NCBI RefSeq assembly: GCF_001037495.1
Contig: NZ_KQ089822.1
Coordinates: 2,807,838-2,871,837 of the forward strand
Source of the DNA: Citrobacter sp. MGH106
Lineage (GTDB): Bacteria > Pseudomonadota > Gammaproteobacteria > Enterobacterales > Enterobacteriaceae
DNA: 64,000 nucleotides
Direction of reading: 5' to 3'
Shown: positions 32,760 to 43,714 of the stretch, piece by piece
Position numbering within the stretch: the first letter of the stretch is position 1
Layout of the letters: each line of letters opens with the position of its first letter
Position numbers and translations under genes: made by a program
Notes under the pieces: model-generated
Seen by the model: the letters and a program-made list of their open reading frames with translations, nothing else
Databases searched by the model: none
What the model was told of the DNA's origin: nothing

Positions 32760-33992
32760 TTACAGGGCTGGGTCTATTTCCCAGCCCTGACGCAAGTCAG
32801 TAAATAAACCGTCAGGACAGTTGCCTATCGTGACTCGCACAGCCTGCTGCCAGCGAGCGAAATCATCGATCGCCTGGAACAATCCTTTTTGCAAGGTAAC
32901 CCCAGGTTTGGCCTCATCCTGCAGCCAAAGAGAAATGACCTCCAGCACGCCTGTTTTTCGGTGCATTTTGGCATCCATACGCCCAACCAACTGTCCCCGA
33001 TGCAGTAGGGGCAAGACAAAATAGCCATACTGACGTTTCGGTGCTGGCGTGTAGCATTCCAGCCGGTAGCTAAAATCGAACAGCTGTTCAGCCCGTTTAC
33101 GATCCCAAACCACCGGATCAAATGGTGATAAAACCGTAGTATGGGTCGCTGTTAACTTACCCGCCAGTGCCTGCTCAAGAAGTGGTTGCAGGTCGCTATG
33201 GAGCCACAGAGTTCCCAGGCCTTCAACGTCTACAGGAATAATTCGTTGTTGCTCTGCCCGTACTTCACACCAGGTTTTTAACGCCGGACGCTGCAAGCGG
33301 TAATAGTCTGCCAGCCACTGCTCACGAAAAATACCGAGGCTGCGGGCGCTGTTATCAAGCATGACTATTTCCGCTTCAGCCTTTGAGAGAAGGTCACGAT
33401 CATCATCCCAGCGCGGCATGACGCGATGCGTTAAATCATAGACTCGCTGGAAATTACGCCGCTCCACCACCATCACCTTCCCGGCGGTGAAAAGTCCTTC
33501 AAGATGACGCTTATGCGGTTTCCATTCCCACCAACCGCTGGCTCCCTTACGCGGGTGCTCAAAATCCGCGGATCTTACTGGTCCGTTATGCTGGATATGC
33601 TGTAACAGTTGTTCAATCTCATAGGCATGCTCTTTCATCCACTCTGCTTTGTACTTCCAGCCCATTTTCTCAGGAGCCAGCATGCGATGGCGTATCAGCA
33701 TAAAGTCGCTACGCGGCAGGAAGCAGGCCTCATGTGCCCAGTATTCCATCAGCTCACCGCACAGTAATGATTCATCGAGCCATTGCGGCGAATAGTCACC
33801 CAAACGGCTAAACAGCACCAGGTAAGGGCTGCGAGCCACAATATTGATAGTATCGATTTGGAGTAAGGACATTTGCGAAATGGTCGCGAGAATGTCAGCA
33901 GAGGTTGCCCGGCGACGAGTTTTTTTCAGCAAACCTTGTGCAGCAAGGTGAAGATGACGGGCATCCTTCAAAGAAAGGTGCGGCAACGACAT
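32760..33992 (-). CDS. ycaQ: Interstrand crosslink DNA glycosylase YcaQ (AlkX family)
   Basis: 410 residues. It is an HTH_42 family protein with three winged-helix subdomains. The catalytic QxD is visible in LLQIDTINIVARSPYLVLFSR near residue 45 (E. coli enzymes use QxD where Streptomyces AlkZ uses QxQ). FDPVVWDRKRAEQLFDFSYRLE is the other conserved block. It unhooks N-alkyl interstrand crosslinks, such as those from nitrogen mustards. A 51-bp gap separates it from ycaR. Confidence 0.93.
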   Translation of the reverse strand: MSLPHLSLKDARHLHLAAQGLLKKTRRRATSADILATISQMSLLQIDTINIVARSPYLVLFSRLGDYSPQWLDESLLCGELMEYWAHEACFLPRSDFMLIRHRMLAPEKMGWKYKAEWMKEHAYEIEQLLQHIQHNGPVRSADFEHPRKGASGWWEWKPHKRHLEGLFTAGKVMVVERRNFQRVYDLTHRVMPRWDDDRDLLSKAEAEIVMLDNSARSLGIFREQWLADYYRLQRPALKTWCEVRAEQQRIIPVDVEGLGTLWLHSDLQPLLEQALAGKLTATHTTVLSPFDPVVWDRKRAEQLFDFSYRLECYTPAPKRQYGYFVLPLLHRGQLVGRMDAKMHRKTGVLEVISLWLQDEAKPGVTLQKGLFQAIDDFARWQQAVRVTIGNCPDGLFTDLRQGWEIDPAL

Positions 33993-34033
33993 TTATGACC
34001 TCATAAATGATTCGCTGCCGCGGCTTGAATCTG

Positions 34034-35011
34034 TTAGCGAGTCAGCGAGGTTAACTTATCGAGTAAGACACCAGGTTGTTCACCCGACAGATGAGCATCA
34101 ACGGGTAAGTACCACCAGTTGTCATCGGCAAAAGCGCGACATTTAACTGCGTCTTTCTCCGTCATGACGAGCGTTTGGTCTTCACCTGACAACACGCTGA
34201 CGTCACTGTAGGTCAGAGACTGGTGGTCTGCCAGCGCGATACACTTCTGCGGACGGGCGCCGCATGCCTCAAGTGTGGCAAAAAAACGGGGGGGATGACC
34301 AATACCCGCCATGGCAACAATATTGGGTAGCTGCGCTACATTACGCCGCTCACCTGTACGTAAATTAACGGCCAGACCTGGCTCAAGGCACATGGGAATT
34401 TCCCCCGGCAATGGAGTGCCACCATTGACGATCGTCGCGTCAACTGATTTGAGGCGTCCGGCACGCTCGCGCATTGGACCAGCCGGAAGCCACCAGCCAT
34501 TACCGAACCGACGTTCACCGTCAATCACTACAATTTCAACATCACGCGCCAGACGATAGTGCTGTAACCCATCATCGGTAACAATAATCTGCACGTCGTG
34601 CCGGGCAAGAATGGCTTTTACCGCATCCGCTCTTACCGGAGAGACAGCCACTGGCACACCGGTACGCTGGAAGATCAGCACAGGTTCATCACCCGCTTCT
34701 GCCGTGGTCGTCTCTGTTGTCAGCAAAAGCGGATAAGCCTGTGCTTTCCCGCCATAGCCACGAGAAACAACGCCCACGCGAATGCCGCGTTGCTGCAATT
34801 GTTCAACCAGCCAAATTACCACTGGCGTTTTACCATTGCCACCCGCAGTCAGGTTTCCGACAACAACAACCGGCACTGGTGCGCGCCATGCACGTTTAAG
34901 TCCTAACGTGTAGCATAAGCGGATACCTCCGCTCACCAGTCCGTAGAGCCAGGAGAGCGGAAGTAATAATCGCCACAGCGGCGATTCACCAGACCAAATG
35001 CGCGCAATCAT
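34034..35011 (-). CDS. lpxK: Tetraacyldisaccharide 4'-kinase
   Basis: 325 residues, three fewer than K-12. There is an N-terminal membrane-associating helix ([20 protein letters not shown]). The Walker-type NTP loop [12 protein letters not shown] lies at about 53-64, and the aspartate-rich [11 protein letters not shown] is the catalytic region. It phosphorylates the 4'-position of lipid A disaccharide on the inner face of the inner membrane. The start overlaps the msbA end by 4 bp, a conserved msbA-lpxK pair that couples lipid A completion and flipping. Confidence 0.97.
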   Translation of the reverse strand: MIARIWSGESPLWRLLLPLSWLYGLVSGGIRLCYTLGLKRAWRAPVPVVVVGNLTAGGNGKTPVVIWLVEQLQQRGIRVGVVSRGYGGKAQAYPLLLTTETTTAEAGDEPVLIFQRTGVPVAVSPVRADAVKAILARHDVQIIVTDDGLQHYRLARDVEIVVIDGERRFGNGWWLPAGPMRERAGRLKSVDATIVNGGTPLPGEIPMCLEPGLAVNLRTGERRNVAQLPNIVAMAGIGHPPRFFATLEACGARPQKCIALADHQSLTYSDVSVLSGEDQTLVMTEKDAVKCRAFADDNWWYLPVDAHLSGEQPGVLLDKLTSLTR

Positions 35012-36756
35012 TGGCCAAATTGCATTTTGTGCAGTTGTGCATACACACCGCGCTGTTCGAGCAGTTCGCTATGGGTGCCGCGCTCAACAATCAGCCCGTC
35101 TTCCACCACCACGATTTCATCCGCTTGTTCGATAGTTGAAAGGCGATGAGCAATGACCAGTGAAGTACGGTTTTTCTGTAACTCATCCAGTGCAGCCTGA
35201 ATTGCGCGTTCGGACTCTGTATCCAGAGCTGACGTAGCCTCATCAAGGATCAAAATCGGGCTGTCGCGCAGCAAAGCACGGGCGATAGCGATACGCTGGC
35301 GTTGGCCGCCGGACAGCAGGACGCCGTTCTCGCCAATCACCGTATCCAGACCATCATCCATTTTGTTGATGAAATCCATGGCATAAGCCATCTGCGCCGC
35401 TTTTTCAATCTGCTCCCGGCTGTACATATCTGTGCGCGCGTAGGCAATGTTGTTCGCAACCGTATCGTTAAACAGGTGTACGTTCTGCGAGACCAGAGCC
35501 ACTTGATCGCGTAAGGATGCCAGGGTGTATTCACGCAGATCGTGTCCGTCCATCAGAATCTGCCCTTCATCAATGTCGTAGAAGCGCGTAATCAGACTCG
35601 CAATGGTGGATTTTCCTGAACCGGAACGGCCTACCAGCGCCACGGTTTTACCCGCCGGGATATTCAGATTAATGTTACGCAACGCTGGAACTTCACGACC
35701 CGGATAGGTAAAGGTCACATTACGGAATTCCAGATCGCCGGTAGCACGTTCAATCACACGTTTACCTTCGTCTTTTTCTTGTTCACTATCCAGAATAGTA
35801 AACAAGGTCTGGCATGCAGCCATACCACGCTGGAACTGCGCGTTGACGTTAGTCAGAGACTTCAGCGGACGCATCAGGGCGATCATAGAGGAGAAGACAA
35901 CCGTAATTGTCCCCGCAGTCAGGTTTTCCATCACACTTGGGAAACTGGCTGCGTATAACACGAAGGCCAGAGCCAAGGAGGCAATCAACTGGATGATAGG
36001 ATCGGAGATGGAAGATGCAGAAACCATCTTCATGCCTTGCAAGCGCATCTTATTGCTGACTTTATCAAAACGCTTGGTTTCAACTTCCTGACCACCGAAT
36101 ATCAGAACTTCTTTGTGGCCTTTCAGCATTTGCTCTGCACTGGTTGTAACCTGCCCCATCGTATTTTGCATGTTTTTACTGATGCTACGAAAGCGCTTGG
36201 AAACAACACGAATCGCAATTGATACAATAGGGGCCAGCACAATCAGGATTAATGACAGCTGCCAGCTGTAATAAAACATCATGATAAACAGGCCAATAAT
36301 TGAGGCCCCTTCACGCACCACGGTGATCAACGCGCCGGAAGACGAAGACGCCACCTGCTCTGAATCATAGGTAATACGTGACAGTAACGTACCGGTAGAC
36401 TGCTTATCAAAAAAGGCGACGGGCATGCCCATCATATGACCAAACAGGCGGCGGCGCATGGTCATAACCACTTTGCCTGACACCCATGAAATACAGTAGC
36501 TGGAGACGTAGCTGGTTAAGCCACGTACAATCATCAGCCCAATAACCACCAGCGGCATCCACAGCAGCACTGAGCGATCTGTTTTACCAAAACCATCATC
36601 CAGTAATGGCTTAAGGAGCGATAACATGAAGGTATCGCTGGCCGCGTTAAGGACTAACGCTATACCCGCCACGATCAGACCCGATTTAAAAGGCGCTATG
36701 GTTGGCCATAGTCGGCGAAATGTCTGCCACGTAGAGAGATCTTTATCGTTATGCAT
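35008..36756 (-). CDS. msbA: Lipid A/LPS flippase MsbA (ABC exporter)
   Basis: 582 residues. Six membrane helices fill the N-terminal ~320 residues, then the nucleotide-binding domain carries Walker [11 protein letters not shown] (about 376-385), signature [16 protein letters not shown], Walker [14 protein letters not shown] and switch His in IAHRLST. It flips core-lipid A across the inner membrane and is essential. It pairs with lpxK (4 bp overlap) and lies 36 bp downstream of ycaI. Confidence 0.98.
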   Translation of the reverse strand: MHNDKDLSTWQTFRRLWPTIAPFKSGLIVAGIALVLNAASDTFMLSLLKPLLDDGFGKTDRSVLLWMPLVVIGLMIVRGLTSYVSSYCISWVSGKVVMTMRRRLFGHMMGMPVAFFDKQSTGTLLSRITYDSEQVASSSSGALITVVREGASIIGLFIMMFYYSWQLSLILIVLAPIVSIAIRVVSKRFRSISKNMQNTMGQVTTSAEQMLKGHKEVLIFGGQEVETKRFDKVSNKMRLQGMKMVSASSISDPIIQLIASLALAFVLYAASFPSVMENLTAGTITVVFSSMIALMRPLKSLTNVNAQFQRGMAACQTLFTILDSEQEKDEGKRVIERATGDLEFRNVTFTYPGREVPALRNINLNIPAGKTVALVGRSGSGKSTIASLITRFYDIDEGQILMDGHDLREYTLASLRDQVALVSQNVHLFNDTVANNIAYARTDMYSREQIEKAAQMAYAMDFINKMDDGLDTVIGENGVLLSGGQRQRIAIARALLRDSPILILDEATSALDTESERAIQAALDELQKNRTSLVIAHRLSTIEQADEIVVVEDGLIVERGTHSELLEQRGVYAQLHKMQFGQ

Positions 36757-36792
36757 TCAAAAAACCAGCATTTGTTAGAATAGCCGCATATT

Positions 36793-39057
36793 CTACCCGT
36801 TATCCTCCGGCACGCCAAACCACTGATGATACCAACGGGGTAAAATCTGATCCCTTAAACTGCGTACTCGCCAACTTTTCTGATAAAAATCCAGTGTAAC
36901 TTGGCCCTGATGAGGTGTATCCAGCCATTGATAACCCTGTTGCAGGTAACGCTGCTTCACCTTCCTGGATGGCAGGCGCCAGGCATTGTAGCGTGACGCT
37001 GAGGCTAAAGCGCCTTGTCCGCCAACCCGCTGAATCAGCGCTAATGATGAGGAGGTATTACTGCCATGATGCGGAACTTGAATAAAAGTAGACCGAAGAT
37101 GCTGCCAGTAGTGACTTAGCATTTTTTGTTCAGCAGAAGATTCAATATCACCTGTCAGAAGGATGCTGTGATTTCCATCATCAACTTTTACCACGCAGGA
37201 TTGATTATTTCCCTGCTCTTTATTTCTTCTGATTGGCCAGTGTGCGCTAAACGTTAAACCCTGCCATTGCCACCTCTCCCCGCGAAAACAAGGAAGATGC
37301 CCTTCCCAGCCCAACGGACTTCTTGTCCACAAAGATGGCCAGGTCTTTTGTAGTGAGCGTAATCCCCCCCGGTGATCCATATGCTCATGACTGAGAATAA
37401 TCCCTTCCGGTTCCAGGTTGTGCCAGCGTAACCAGGGAATAATGAGCTGTTGCGCGCTGTCGCCTTCCGGCCAGGCCAGACCGGTATCATAAAGTATCGC
37501 CTTCCCATTACGGGTAATCACCATCGCCAGCCCCTGCCCGACATCCAGCATATGCACCTGCCATACGTCATTTCGCGGCGTTATCCAGAGCGGCACGCTC
37601 AGCAAAAACAGTCCAGAAATACAGACTATCGGCAGGGTACGCCAGATATTCAGCCGCCATGCGATAAGCATCAACCAGGGAGATAATGCTAGCCATTGCC
37701 AGCGTTCATCAATGTTAACCCACCCTTCTGGCAGCTTGTTGAGCGTCCAGAATAGAAGCGCCAGAGAACGGTCAGCCAAATACCATAGTCCCGATTCGAG
37801 CATCACCAGACCGGTTAAATGCACAATCATTGCGGCGAGTATCAGCGGGACGGAAACGAACGTAACCAGCGGGACGGCAAATAAATTAGCCAGAAAAGAT
37901 GTCAGGCTGATGCCGTGAAAAAAAGCGATTTGCACAGGCATCAACAGAACGGTAATACCCAACTGAAGATGGATCAGCGCCAGGATTACATGTCCGACAC
38001 GGGATAGCGGTCGATCCGACACTGGAACCCACTGATACCAGAATATCAGTGCCGCAACAGCAAAAGCCGATAACCAGAGGCTCTGAGAAAGAATGCTGAC
38101 TGGATCCACCAGTACGATGGCGGCCAGGCAACATACCCAGACCGACCACCCACTCCACTGCCTACCACTTAATTGAAGCGCTCCCCACACAATCAGTGCA
38201 ACCACCGTACGTAATGCAGGAGGTTGTAAACCCGTTAGCCATGCATAGAATGCCGCACTGGCTATTCCGCCAACCAGCGGTACCTGCCAGTGGAGCCATC
38301 GTGTCGGCATAAAAAATTGTCCGCCGCGTATCAACCCGCCGACCAGTAGTGCGGCAAAAGCAATGTGCAGCCCGGAAATGGCCATCAAATGCGCAGTGCC
38401 GGTATCACGCATTATGGTTTTCACCTCTTGCGAAACGGATAATCGTTCCCCCATTCCCAGGCCCAGTATGACCTGCTGCCAGGGATACGTGGCCAGAGCG
38501 GTATTGAGTGAAGAGAGGTAACGAGCACGCAAACTGCATTTTGGCATGATAACCGTGGCCTGCAGAAAACGCCCAGTCAGCACCTGATGCTGTGCTAGCG
38601 CATAACGCTGGCTATCAAATCCACCTTCATTCAACTGCCCATGTACCGCACGAACCTTGAGCGTCATATCCCATTGCTGGCCCGCACAAACATCGCCGGG
38701 TAAATACTGTCCGTACAGCACGATCCCCACTGCTGGAAATATCCGACGTCCCTGAAGGTGCGTTATTTTCCCGTAGTGTGTCGTCTTATTGTCCGTACTG
38801 GTAATCTGGACGATGGCCTGCTGGGTCCTGGCAGGGAGCGTATTACTCGCCCAGATCGCTTCTTTCGCCGCCAGTATTCCCCAGAGAAAGAACAACAGGG
38901 TTAATCCGGTGTATTGCAGATATTTGCGAGGAATAAGACAGAGCATACATGCCAGACAAAACAGACCACTGAAATACAGCGCTCCAGGCAGCGCTGGCAA
39001 TAGCGTAAGTGGCAGCATGCCGCACAACGCACACAAACTCACCGTTGTTATTTTCAT
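36793..39057 (-). CDS. ycaI: YcaI, ComEC/Rec2-family DNA-uptake channel homologue
   Basis: 754 residues with many membrane segments. An N-terminal hydrophobic region leads into an OB-like periplasmic part (about 95-180), the competence core with MAISGLHIAFAALLVGG (about 230), and a C-terminal metallo-beta-lactamase-like domain (from about 495) with SHEHMDHRGGL and HHGSNTSS. In naturally competent bacteria, ComEC passes single-stranded DNA across the inner membrane. E. coli keeps the gene and may use it in rare DNA uptake. The metal motif appears intact. It lies upstream of msbA. Confidence 0.95.
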   Translation of the reverse strand: MKITTVSLCALCGMLPLTLLPALPGALYFSGLFCLACMLCLIPRKYLQYTGLTLLFFLWGILAAKEAIWASNTLPARTQQAIVQITSTDNKTTHYGKITHLQGRRIFPAVGIVLYGQYLPGDVCAGQQWDMTLKVRAVHGQLNEGGFDSQRYALAQHQVLTGRFLQATVIMPKCSLRARYLSSLNTALATYPWQQVILGLGMGERLSVSQEVKTIMRDTGTAHLMAISGLHIAFAALLVGGLIRGGQFFMPTRWLHWQVPLVGGIASAAFYAWLTGLQPPALRTVVALIVWGALQLSGRQWSGWSVWVCCLAAIVLVDPVSILSQSLWLSAFAVAALIFWYQWVPVSDRPLSRVGHVILALIHLQLGITVLLMPVQIAFFHGISLTSFLANLFAVPLVTFVSVPLILAAMIVHLTGLVMLESGLWYLADRSLALLFWTLNKLPEGWVNIDERWQWLALSPWLMLIAWRLNIWRTLPIVCISGLFLLSVPLWITPRNDVWQVHMLDVGQGLAMVITRNGKAILYDTGLAWPEGDSAQQLIIPWLRWHNLEPEGIILSHEHMDHRGGLRSLQKTWPSLWTRSPLGWEGHLPCFRGERWQWQGLTFSAHWPIRRNKEQGNNQSCVVKVDDGNHSILLTGDIESSAEQKMLSHYWQHLRSTFIQVPHHGSNTSSSLALIQRVGGQGALASASRYNAWRLPSRKVKQRYLQQGYQWLDTPHQGQVTLDFYQKSWRVRSLRDQILPRWYHQWFGVPEDNG

Positions 39058-39211
39058 CAGACACCTCCCTGTTGGCGGAAGTGTGCAGTACAGCTTAACG
39101 GTTGTCTGGTGAAAATTGTCCGTTAAACGCGGTGGGTTCCGCGGTTTTTACATGGGAAATGTAACGTGCAAATTAACTGCGAGGAGGCATTCAAATATGG
39201 GTGTCAAAATG

Positions 39212-39239
39212 AAAAAAGCACCCATTCAGGTGCTTTTTC
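39212..39239 (-). terminator. Terminator of ihfB
   Basis: The 10-bp stem AAAAAGCACC/GGTGCTTTTT (213-222 with 229-238) with a 6-nt loop gives a T-run on the minus strand. It sits just past the ihfB stop at 39262. Confidence 0.85.
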
Positions 39240-39261
39240 GCGCTTAAGTTTCTTTTAAAAC

Positions 39262-39546
39262 TTAACCGTAAATATTGGCGCGATCGCGCAGTTCTTTACC
39301 CGGTTTAAAGTGCGGAACATATTTCCCTTCCAGATCCACTTTATCGCCAGTCTTCGGATTACGTCCGGTGCGTGGTGCGCGGTAATGCAAAGAAAAACTG
39401 CCGAAACCGCGGATTTCAATACGCTCGCCCTGCGCAAGAGTCGAGGCCATATGTTCCAGCATCTCTTTTACTGCATCTTCAACCGCTTTCGCGGGAATAT
39501 GAGGTTGCTGGGTTGCAAGTCTTTCAATCAATTCTGACTTGGTCAT
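39262..39546 (-). CDS. ihfB: Integration host factor, beta subunit
   Basis: 94 residues, as in E. coli. It is a DNA-bending histone-like protein that dimerises with IhfA. Visible are the helical start [20 protein letters not shown] and the beta-arm stretch [20 protein letters not shown], with the Pro that intercalates DNA in the minor groove (NPKTG). It follows rpsA; the 161-bp gap holds three tandem hairpins. Confidence 0.98.
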   Translation of the reverse strand: MTKSELIERLATQQPHIPAKAVEDAVKEMLEHMASTLAQGERIEIRGFGSFSLHYRAPRTGRNPKTGDKVDLEGKYVPHFKPGKELRDRANIYG

Positions 39547-39591
39547 GATTCCTCCGGTTCCTTAAAGGCAAAATTAGCTGCTGCATTGATT

Positions 39592-39688
39592 AAGGGCGGC
39601 CGTAGCCGCCCTTTGTCATTGATTACAGGACGAATCCTGTCATCTGTCAAGCTACTCGTCACCCTTTGTGCTGTTGATAGCACAAAGG
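39592..39688 (-). promoter_or_regulatory. Three tandem hairpins in the rpsA-ihfB intergenic region
   Basis: Three perfect stems are seen: AAGGGCGGC/GCCGCCCTT (592-600 with 605-613), ACAGGA/TCCTGT (625-630 with 635-640) and CCTTTGTGCT/AGCACAAAGG (663-672 with 679-688). The last directly follows the rpsA stop. None has a long T-run on the minus strand, so they could be partial terminators, 3'-end protectors or processing sites limiting rpsA read-through into ihfB. Confidence 0.55.
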
Positions 39689-39707
39689 AATGAGAGAGTA
39701 CTCGATA

Positions 39708-41381
39708 TTACTCGCCTTTAGCTGCTTTGAAAGCTTCAGCCATTGCGTTGTTGGAGAAGTTTGCATCTTCCTGTTTGTTAACAGTTGCGATTGCATCTTT
39801 CTCATCAGCTTCGTCTTTAGCACGAACAGACAGGCTGATTGCACGGTTCTTACGATCAACGCCGGTGAATTTAGCTTCAACGTCGTCGCCTACGCTCAGA
39901 ACCAGAGTTGCATCTTCAACGCGGTCACGTGAAGCTTCAGAAGCGCGCAGGTAACCTTCAACGCCGTCAGCCAGTTCTACGGTTGCGCCTTTAGCGTCAA
40001 CTGCAGTCACTTTACCGTTTACGATTGCGCCTTTCTTGTTCAGTGCAACCCAGTTGTTGAACGGATCTTCTGCGAGCTGTTTAACGCCCAGAGAGATACG
40101 CTCACGTTCTGCATCAACCTGCAGAACAACTGCTGCGATTTCGTCGCCTTTTTTGTATTCACGAACTGCTTCTTCGCCTGCAACGTTCCAGGAGATGTCA
40201 GACAGGTGAACCAGGCCGTCGATGCCGCCGTCCAGGCCGATGAAGATACCGAAGTCAGTGATAGACTTGATTTTACCTTCAACACGGTCGCCCTTGTTGT
40301 GGGTTTCCGCGAACTGCTGCCATGGGTTGTTTTTGCACTGCTTCAGACCCAGGGAGATACGACGACGTTCTTCGTCGATATCCAGAACCATAACTTCCAC
40401 TACATCGCCAACGTTAACAACTTTGGACGGGTGGATGTTTTTGTTGGTCCAATCCATTTCGGAAACGTGAACCAGGCCTTCAACGCCTTCTTCGATTTCA
40501 ACGAAGCAGCCGTAGTCGGTCAGGTTGGTCACGCGACCAGTCAGTTTGGTACCTTCCGGATAACGCTTAGCGATAGCTACCCATGGATCTTCGCCCAGCT
40601 GTTTCAGGCCCAGAGATACACGAGTACGCTCGCGGTCGAACTTCAGCACTTTAACAGTGATTTCGTCGCCAACGTTTACGATTTCGCTCGGATGCTTAAC
40701 GCGTTTCCATGCCATGTCGGTGATGTGCAGCAGGCCGTCAACGCCACCCAGATCAACGAATGCACCGTAGTCAGTGAGGTTCTTAACGATACCTTTAACT
40801 TCCATGCCTTCCTGCAGGTTTTCCAGCAGCTGATCGCGTTCTGCGCTGTTTTCGGATTCGATAACGGCACGACGGGAAACAACAACGTTGTTACGCTTCT
40901 GATCCAGCTTGATTACTTTGAACTCAAGCTCTTTGCCTTCCAGGTGCAGCGTGTCGCGGACCGGACGAACGTCTACCAGGGAACCCGGCAGGAACGCGCG
41001 AATACCATTCAGCTCAACAGTGAAGCCACCCTTGACTTTGCCATTGATAACACCAGTAACGGTCGCAGCTTCTTCGTAAGCTTTTTCCAGCGTGATCCAA
41101 GCTTCGTGACGCTTAGCTTTTTCACGGGACAGCAGAGTTTCACCGAAGCCGTCTTCTACTGCATCCAGAGCAACATCAACTTCGTCACCAACCTGGATTT
41201 CCAGCTCGCCCTGGGCATTTTTGAACTGCTCTGCCGGAATGGCAGACTCAGATTTCAGACCGGCATCAACCAGTACGATATCTTTGTCGATAGCAACAAC
41301 AACACCACGAACGATGGAACCCGGACGGGTTTCGATTTCTTTTAAGGATTCTTCAAACAGTTGAGCAAAAGATTCAGTCAT
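39708..41381 (-). CDS. rpsA: 30S ribosomal protein S1
   Basis: 557 residues with six S1 (OB) repeats, recognisable from recurring [22 protein letters not shown] and GLVHxSE/DI segments. The first two repeats bind the ribosome, and the later ones bind mRNA. It brings mRNAs to the 30S subunit and unfolds their leaders. It starts [20 protein letters not shown] and ends [10 protein letters not shown]. The upstream leader has the hairpins used for autogenous control in E. coli. It is downstream of cmk; an ihfB promoter is likely after it. Confidence 0.98.
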   Translation of the reverse strand: MTESFAQLFEESLKEIETRPGSIVRGVVVAIDKDIVLVDAGLKSESAIPAEQFKNAQGELEIQVGDEVDVALDAVEDGFGETLLSREKAKRHEAWITLEKAYEEAATVTGVINGKVKGGFTVELNGIRAFLPGSLVDVRPVRDTLHLEGKELEFKVIKLDQKRNNVVVSRRAVIESENSAERDQLLENLQEGMEVKGIVKNLTDYGAFVDLGGVDGLLHITDMAWKRVKHPSEIVNVGDEITVKVLKFDRERTRVSLGLKQLGEDPWVAIAKRYPEGTKLTGRVTNLTDYGCFVEIEEGVEGLVHVSEMDWTNKNIHPSKVVNVGDVVEVMVLDIDEERRRISLGLKQCKNNPWQQFAETHNKGDRVEGKIKSITDFGIFIGLDGGIDGLVHLSDISWNVAGEEAVREYKKGDEIAAVVLQVDAERERISLGVKQLAEDPFNNWVALNKKGAIVNGKVTAVDAKGATVELADGVEGYLRASEASRDRVEDATLVLSVGDDVEAKFTGVDRKNRAISLSVRAKDEADEKDAIATVNKQEDANFSNNAMAEAFKAAKGE

Positions 41382-41494
41382 GTTTAATCTTCAGGTTTCA
41401 TATTTAACGTCCACCTGGCTCCATGCCGGATGGGGTTGTTTAACATACCCGCTGTCATTCCATTGCAACGGGGGTACTGCAAATTCGGTCGCAC
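41382..41494 (-). promoter_or_regulatory. rpsA leader, S1 autoregulatory hairpins with GGA motifs
   Basis: The 113-nt gap holds no strong Shine-Dalgarno before rpsA (only a weak GAAG). On the minus strand it shows successive short stem-loops with GGA in or next to the loops (AATGGAATG, CATGGAGCC, GGTGGACG). This matches the E. coli rpsA leader, whose folded shape replaces a strong SD and is bound by free S1 to shut off its own translation. Confidence 0.65.
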
Positions 41495-42178
41495 TTAAGC
41501 GAGTGCCAGTTTTTGGCGCGCGTATTGTAACGCTTTTTCAATCACTTGCTCAATGCTTAATCGGGTTGAGTCCAAAACTAAAGCATCGGCAGCAGGAACT
41601 AATGGCGCTACAGCACGATTACGATCGCGGTCGTCGCGTTCTTCGATCTCGGCCAAAAGGCGTTCAAAGTTAACACTAAAGCCCTTCTCCTGCAACTGTA
41701 GCATACGTCGATGCGCACGTTCTTGCGAGGACGCGTCCAGAAAAATTTTCACCGGTGCGTCAGGGAACACCACTGTCCCCATATCACGTCCGTCAGCGAT
41801 CAATCCCGGCGCTTCGCGAAAGGCGCGTTGGCGACGTAAAAGTGCTTCACGAACACGAGGAAACGCAGCCACCTGAGATGCAGCATTAGCCACCTCCTGG
41901 GTGCGGATTTCACCGCTAACATCTTCACCTTCCAGAATAACTTCCAGATTGCCGTCTGTTGAGATAAAGCGCACATCCAGATGCGACGCAAGCGGGACCA
42001 GCGCATCTTCAGAAGCGACATCAACATGGTGATGTAACGCCGCGAGCGCCAGTACACGATAAATCGCGCCAGAATCTAACAGATGCCACTGCAATGCTTC
42101 CGCCATTGCCTTGCACAAGGTGCCTTTACCTGCACCGCTTGGGCCATCAATGGTAATAACCGGGGCAATTGCCGTCAT
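41495..42178 (-). CDS. cmk: Cytidylate kinase
   Basis: 227 residues. The P-loop [17 protein letters not shown] lies at about 10-26, and the substrate region [14 protein letters not shown] and [12 protein letters not shown] are present. It phosphorylates CMP and dCMP, feeding CTP/dCTP pools. It is upstream of rpsA on the same strand, a conserved pair. In K-12 ycaL lies between cmk and aroA; here only 182 bp remain. Confidence 0.97.
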   Translation of the reverse strand: MTAIAPVITIDGPSGAGKGTLCKAMAEALQWHLLDSGAIYRVLALAALHHHVDVASEDALVPLASHLDVRFISTDGNLEVILEGEDVSGEIRTQEVANAASQVAAFPRVREALLRRQRAFREAPGLIADGRDMGTVVFPDAPVKIFLDASSQERAHRRMLQLQEKGFSVNFERLLAEIEERDDRDRNRAVAPLVPAADALVLDSTRLSIEQVIEKALQYARQKLALA

Positions 42179-42333
42179 CTTTTTCTCCTTAAACAGGCAT
42201 ACCGTTAACGTGAACGCCGCGCATTATACGCGCCAACGTCAACGATCGTTATCTTTGTGTGAAAAATACAGAGTCATTGAAGCTGAGTGTAGAATAAATG
42301 GACAATCGGGGATGTCAGAAAGCGTAAGAATGT

Positions 42334-42353
42334 GCCGCACCCGATGGTGCGGC
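42334..42353 (-). terminator. Hairpin downstream of aroA
   Basis: The perfect 8-bp stem GCCGCACC/GGTGCGGC (334-341 with 346-353) with a 4-nt loop lies 8 bp after the aroA stop. A T-rich stretch is weak, so it could be a leaky terminator. Confidence 0.55.
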
Positions 42354-42360
42354 GATCAAA

Positions 42361-43644
42361 TCAGACAGGCGTACTAATACGCGCCAGCTGTTCAAAGTAA
42401 TCCGGGAAGGTTTTTGCGGTACATTTAGGGTCAAGAATAGTAACTGGCGTATCAGATAACGCCACCAGAGAGAAACACATCGCTATACGGTGATCGTTAT
42501 AGGTCGCGATGTCCGCGAATGTTAACGATGCTGGCGGTGTAATACGGATAAAATCATGCCCCTCTTCCACTTCAGCACCAACTTTACGTAACTCTGTCGC
42601 CATTGCGAACAGACGGTCGGTCTCTTTGACACGCCAGTTGTAGATATTACGTAAGGTCGTCGTACCTTTAGCAAAAAGCGCTGCGGTGGCAATGGTCATT
42701 GCCGCATCCGGGATGTGATTCATGTCCATATCAACAGCGTTTAATTCACCGCGCGTACAGGCTATGAAGTCGTCCCCCCAGGTAATGGTCGCGCCCATTT
42801 TTTCCAGCACATCAGCGAAACGAATATCGCCCTGCATACTATTGCGGCCAATCCCAGTGACTTTTACTGTACCGCCTTTAATCGCTCCGGCAGCGAGGAA
42901 GTAAGAGGCTGATGACGCATCCCCTTCTACCAGGTAATGACCCGGAGACTGGTACTGCTGCCCCCCCTGCACCACAAAGCGCTGGTAATTCTGGTTCTCA
43001 ATTTCAACACCAAACGTTTTCATCAAATTCAGTGTGATGTCGATGTAGGGTTTTGACACCAGTTCGCCTTTAATCGCGATCGTCGTATCCTGCGGTGCCA
43101 GCGGTGCGGTCATCAATAACGCTGTCAGGAACTGGCTGGAAACACTGCCGTCAACCTCTACCTGCCCGCCAACAAAACCACCGCGCAGACGTAAAGGCGG
43201 ATAGTTTTCCTGCTCAAGGTATTCAATCTCTGCTCCGCCCTGGCGTAGCGCATCTACCAGATGACCAATCGGGCGCTCTTTCATGCGCGGTTCGCCCGTC
43301 AGCACGATATCATTATTTCCCAGACACAGCGCAGCAGCTAAAGGGCGCATCGCGGTTCCGGCATTGCCGAGGAACAGTTCGACAGCGCCTTCGGCATGTA
43401 ATGGGCCACCATTGCCAGTAATTTCACAGCGAGTGCGATCGGCTGAAAGGGTATAGCTAATCCCTAACGCGTTCAGAGCATTGAGCATATGGCGAACATC
43501 ATCGCTGTCCAGCAGGTTTGTCAGGACAGTAGTACCATTCGCTAATGCAGCCAGCAGCAAAGCGCGGTTAGAAACACTTTTGGATCCAGGCAGATTGATG
43601 GTGCCATCCACCCGCGCAATGGGTTGTAACGTCAGGGATTCCAT
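42361..43644 (-). CDS. aroA: 5-enolpyruvylshikimate-3-phosphate synthase
   Basis: 427 residues. The motifs [20 protein letters not shown] (about 19-38) and [20 protein letters not shown] (about 91-110), the latter lining the PEP/glyphosate site, are complete. It joins PEP to shikimate-3-phosphate in the shikimate pathway. It forms the serC-aroA mixed-function operon with a terminator-like hairpin between them, as in E. coli. Confidence 0.98.
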   Translation of the reverse strand: MESLTLQPIARVDGTINLPGSKSVSNRALLLAALANGTTVLTNLLDSDDVRHMLNALNALGISYTLSADRTRCEITGNGGPLHAEGAVELFLGNAGTAMRPLAAALCLGNNDIVLTGEPRMKERPIGHLVDALRQGGAEIEYLEQENYPPLRLRGGFVGGQVEVDGSVSSQFLTALLMTAPLAPQDTTIAIKGELVSKPYIDITLNLMKTFGVEIENQNYQRFVVQGGQQYQSPGHYLVEGDASSASYFLAAGAIKGGTVKVTGIGRNSMQGDIRFADVLEKMGATITWGDDFIACTRGELNAVDMDMNHIPDAAMTIATAALFAKGTTTLRNIYNWRVKETDRLFAMATELRKVGAEVEEGHDFIRITPPASLTFADIATYNDHRIAMCFSLVALSDTPVTILDPKCTAKTFPDYFEQLARISTPV

Positions 43645-43670
43645 GAAACTTAACTCTCAAAAACAGACAT

Positions 43671-43697
43671 AAAAACCCCACAGGCTGGCTGCGGGGA
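43671..43697 (-). terminator. Attenuator-like hairpin between serC and aroA
   Basis: On the minus strand, the 8-bp stem CCCCGCAG/CTGTGGGG (one G-U pair) is followed by TTTTT, between the serC stop and the aroA start. A leaky terminator at this place is described for E. coli serC-aroA, and lets serC be expressed above aroA. Confidence 0.75.
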
Positions 43698-43714
43698 TGA
43701 AAAGAAACAACAAA

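Noticed and set aside
40206..41345. 379-codon open frame antisense to rpsA
   Set aside because: Same artefact of biased codons in a highly expressed gene. The product (rich in N, F, V) has no family features.
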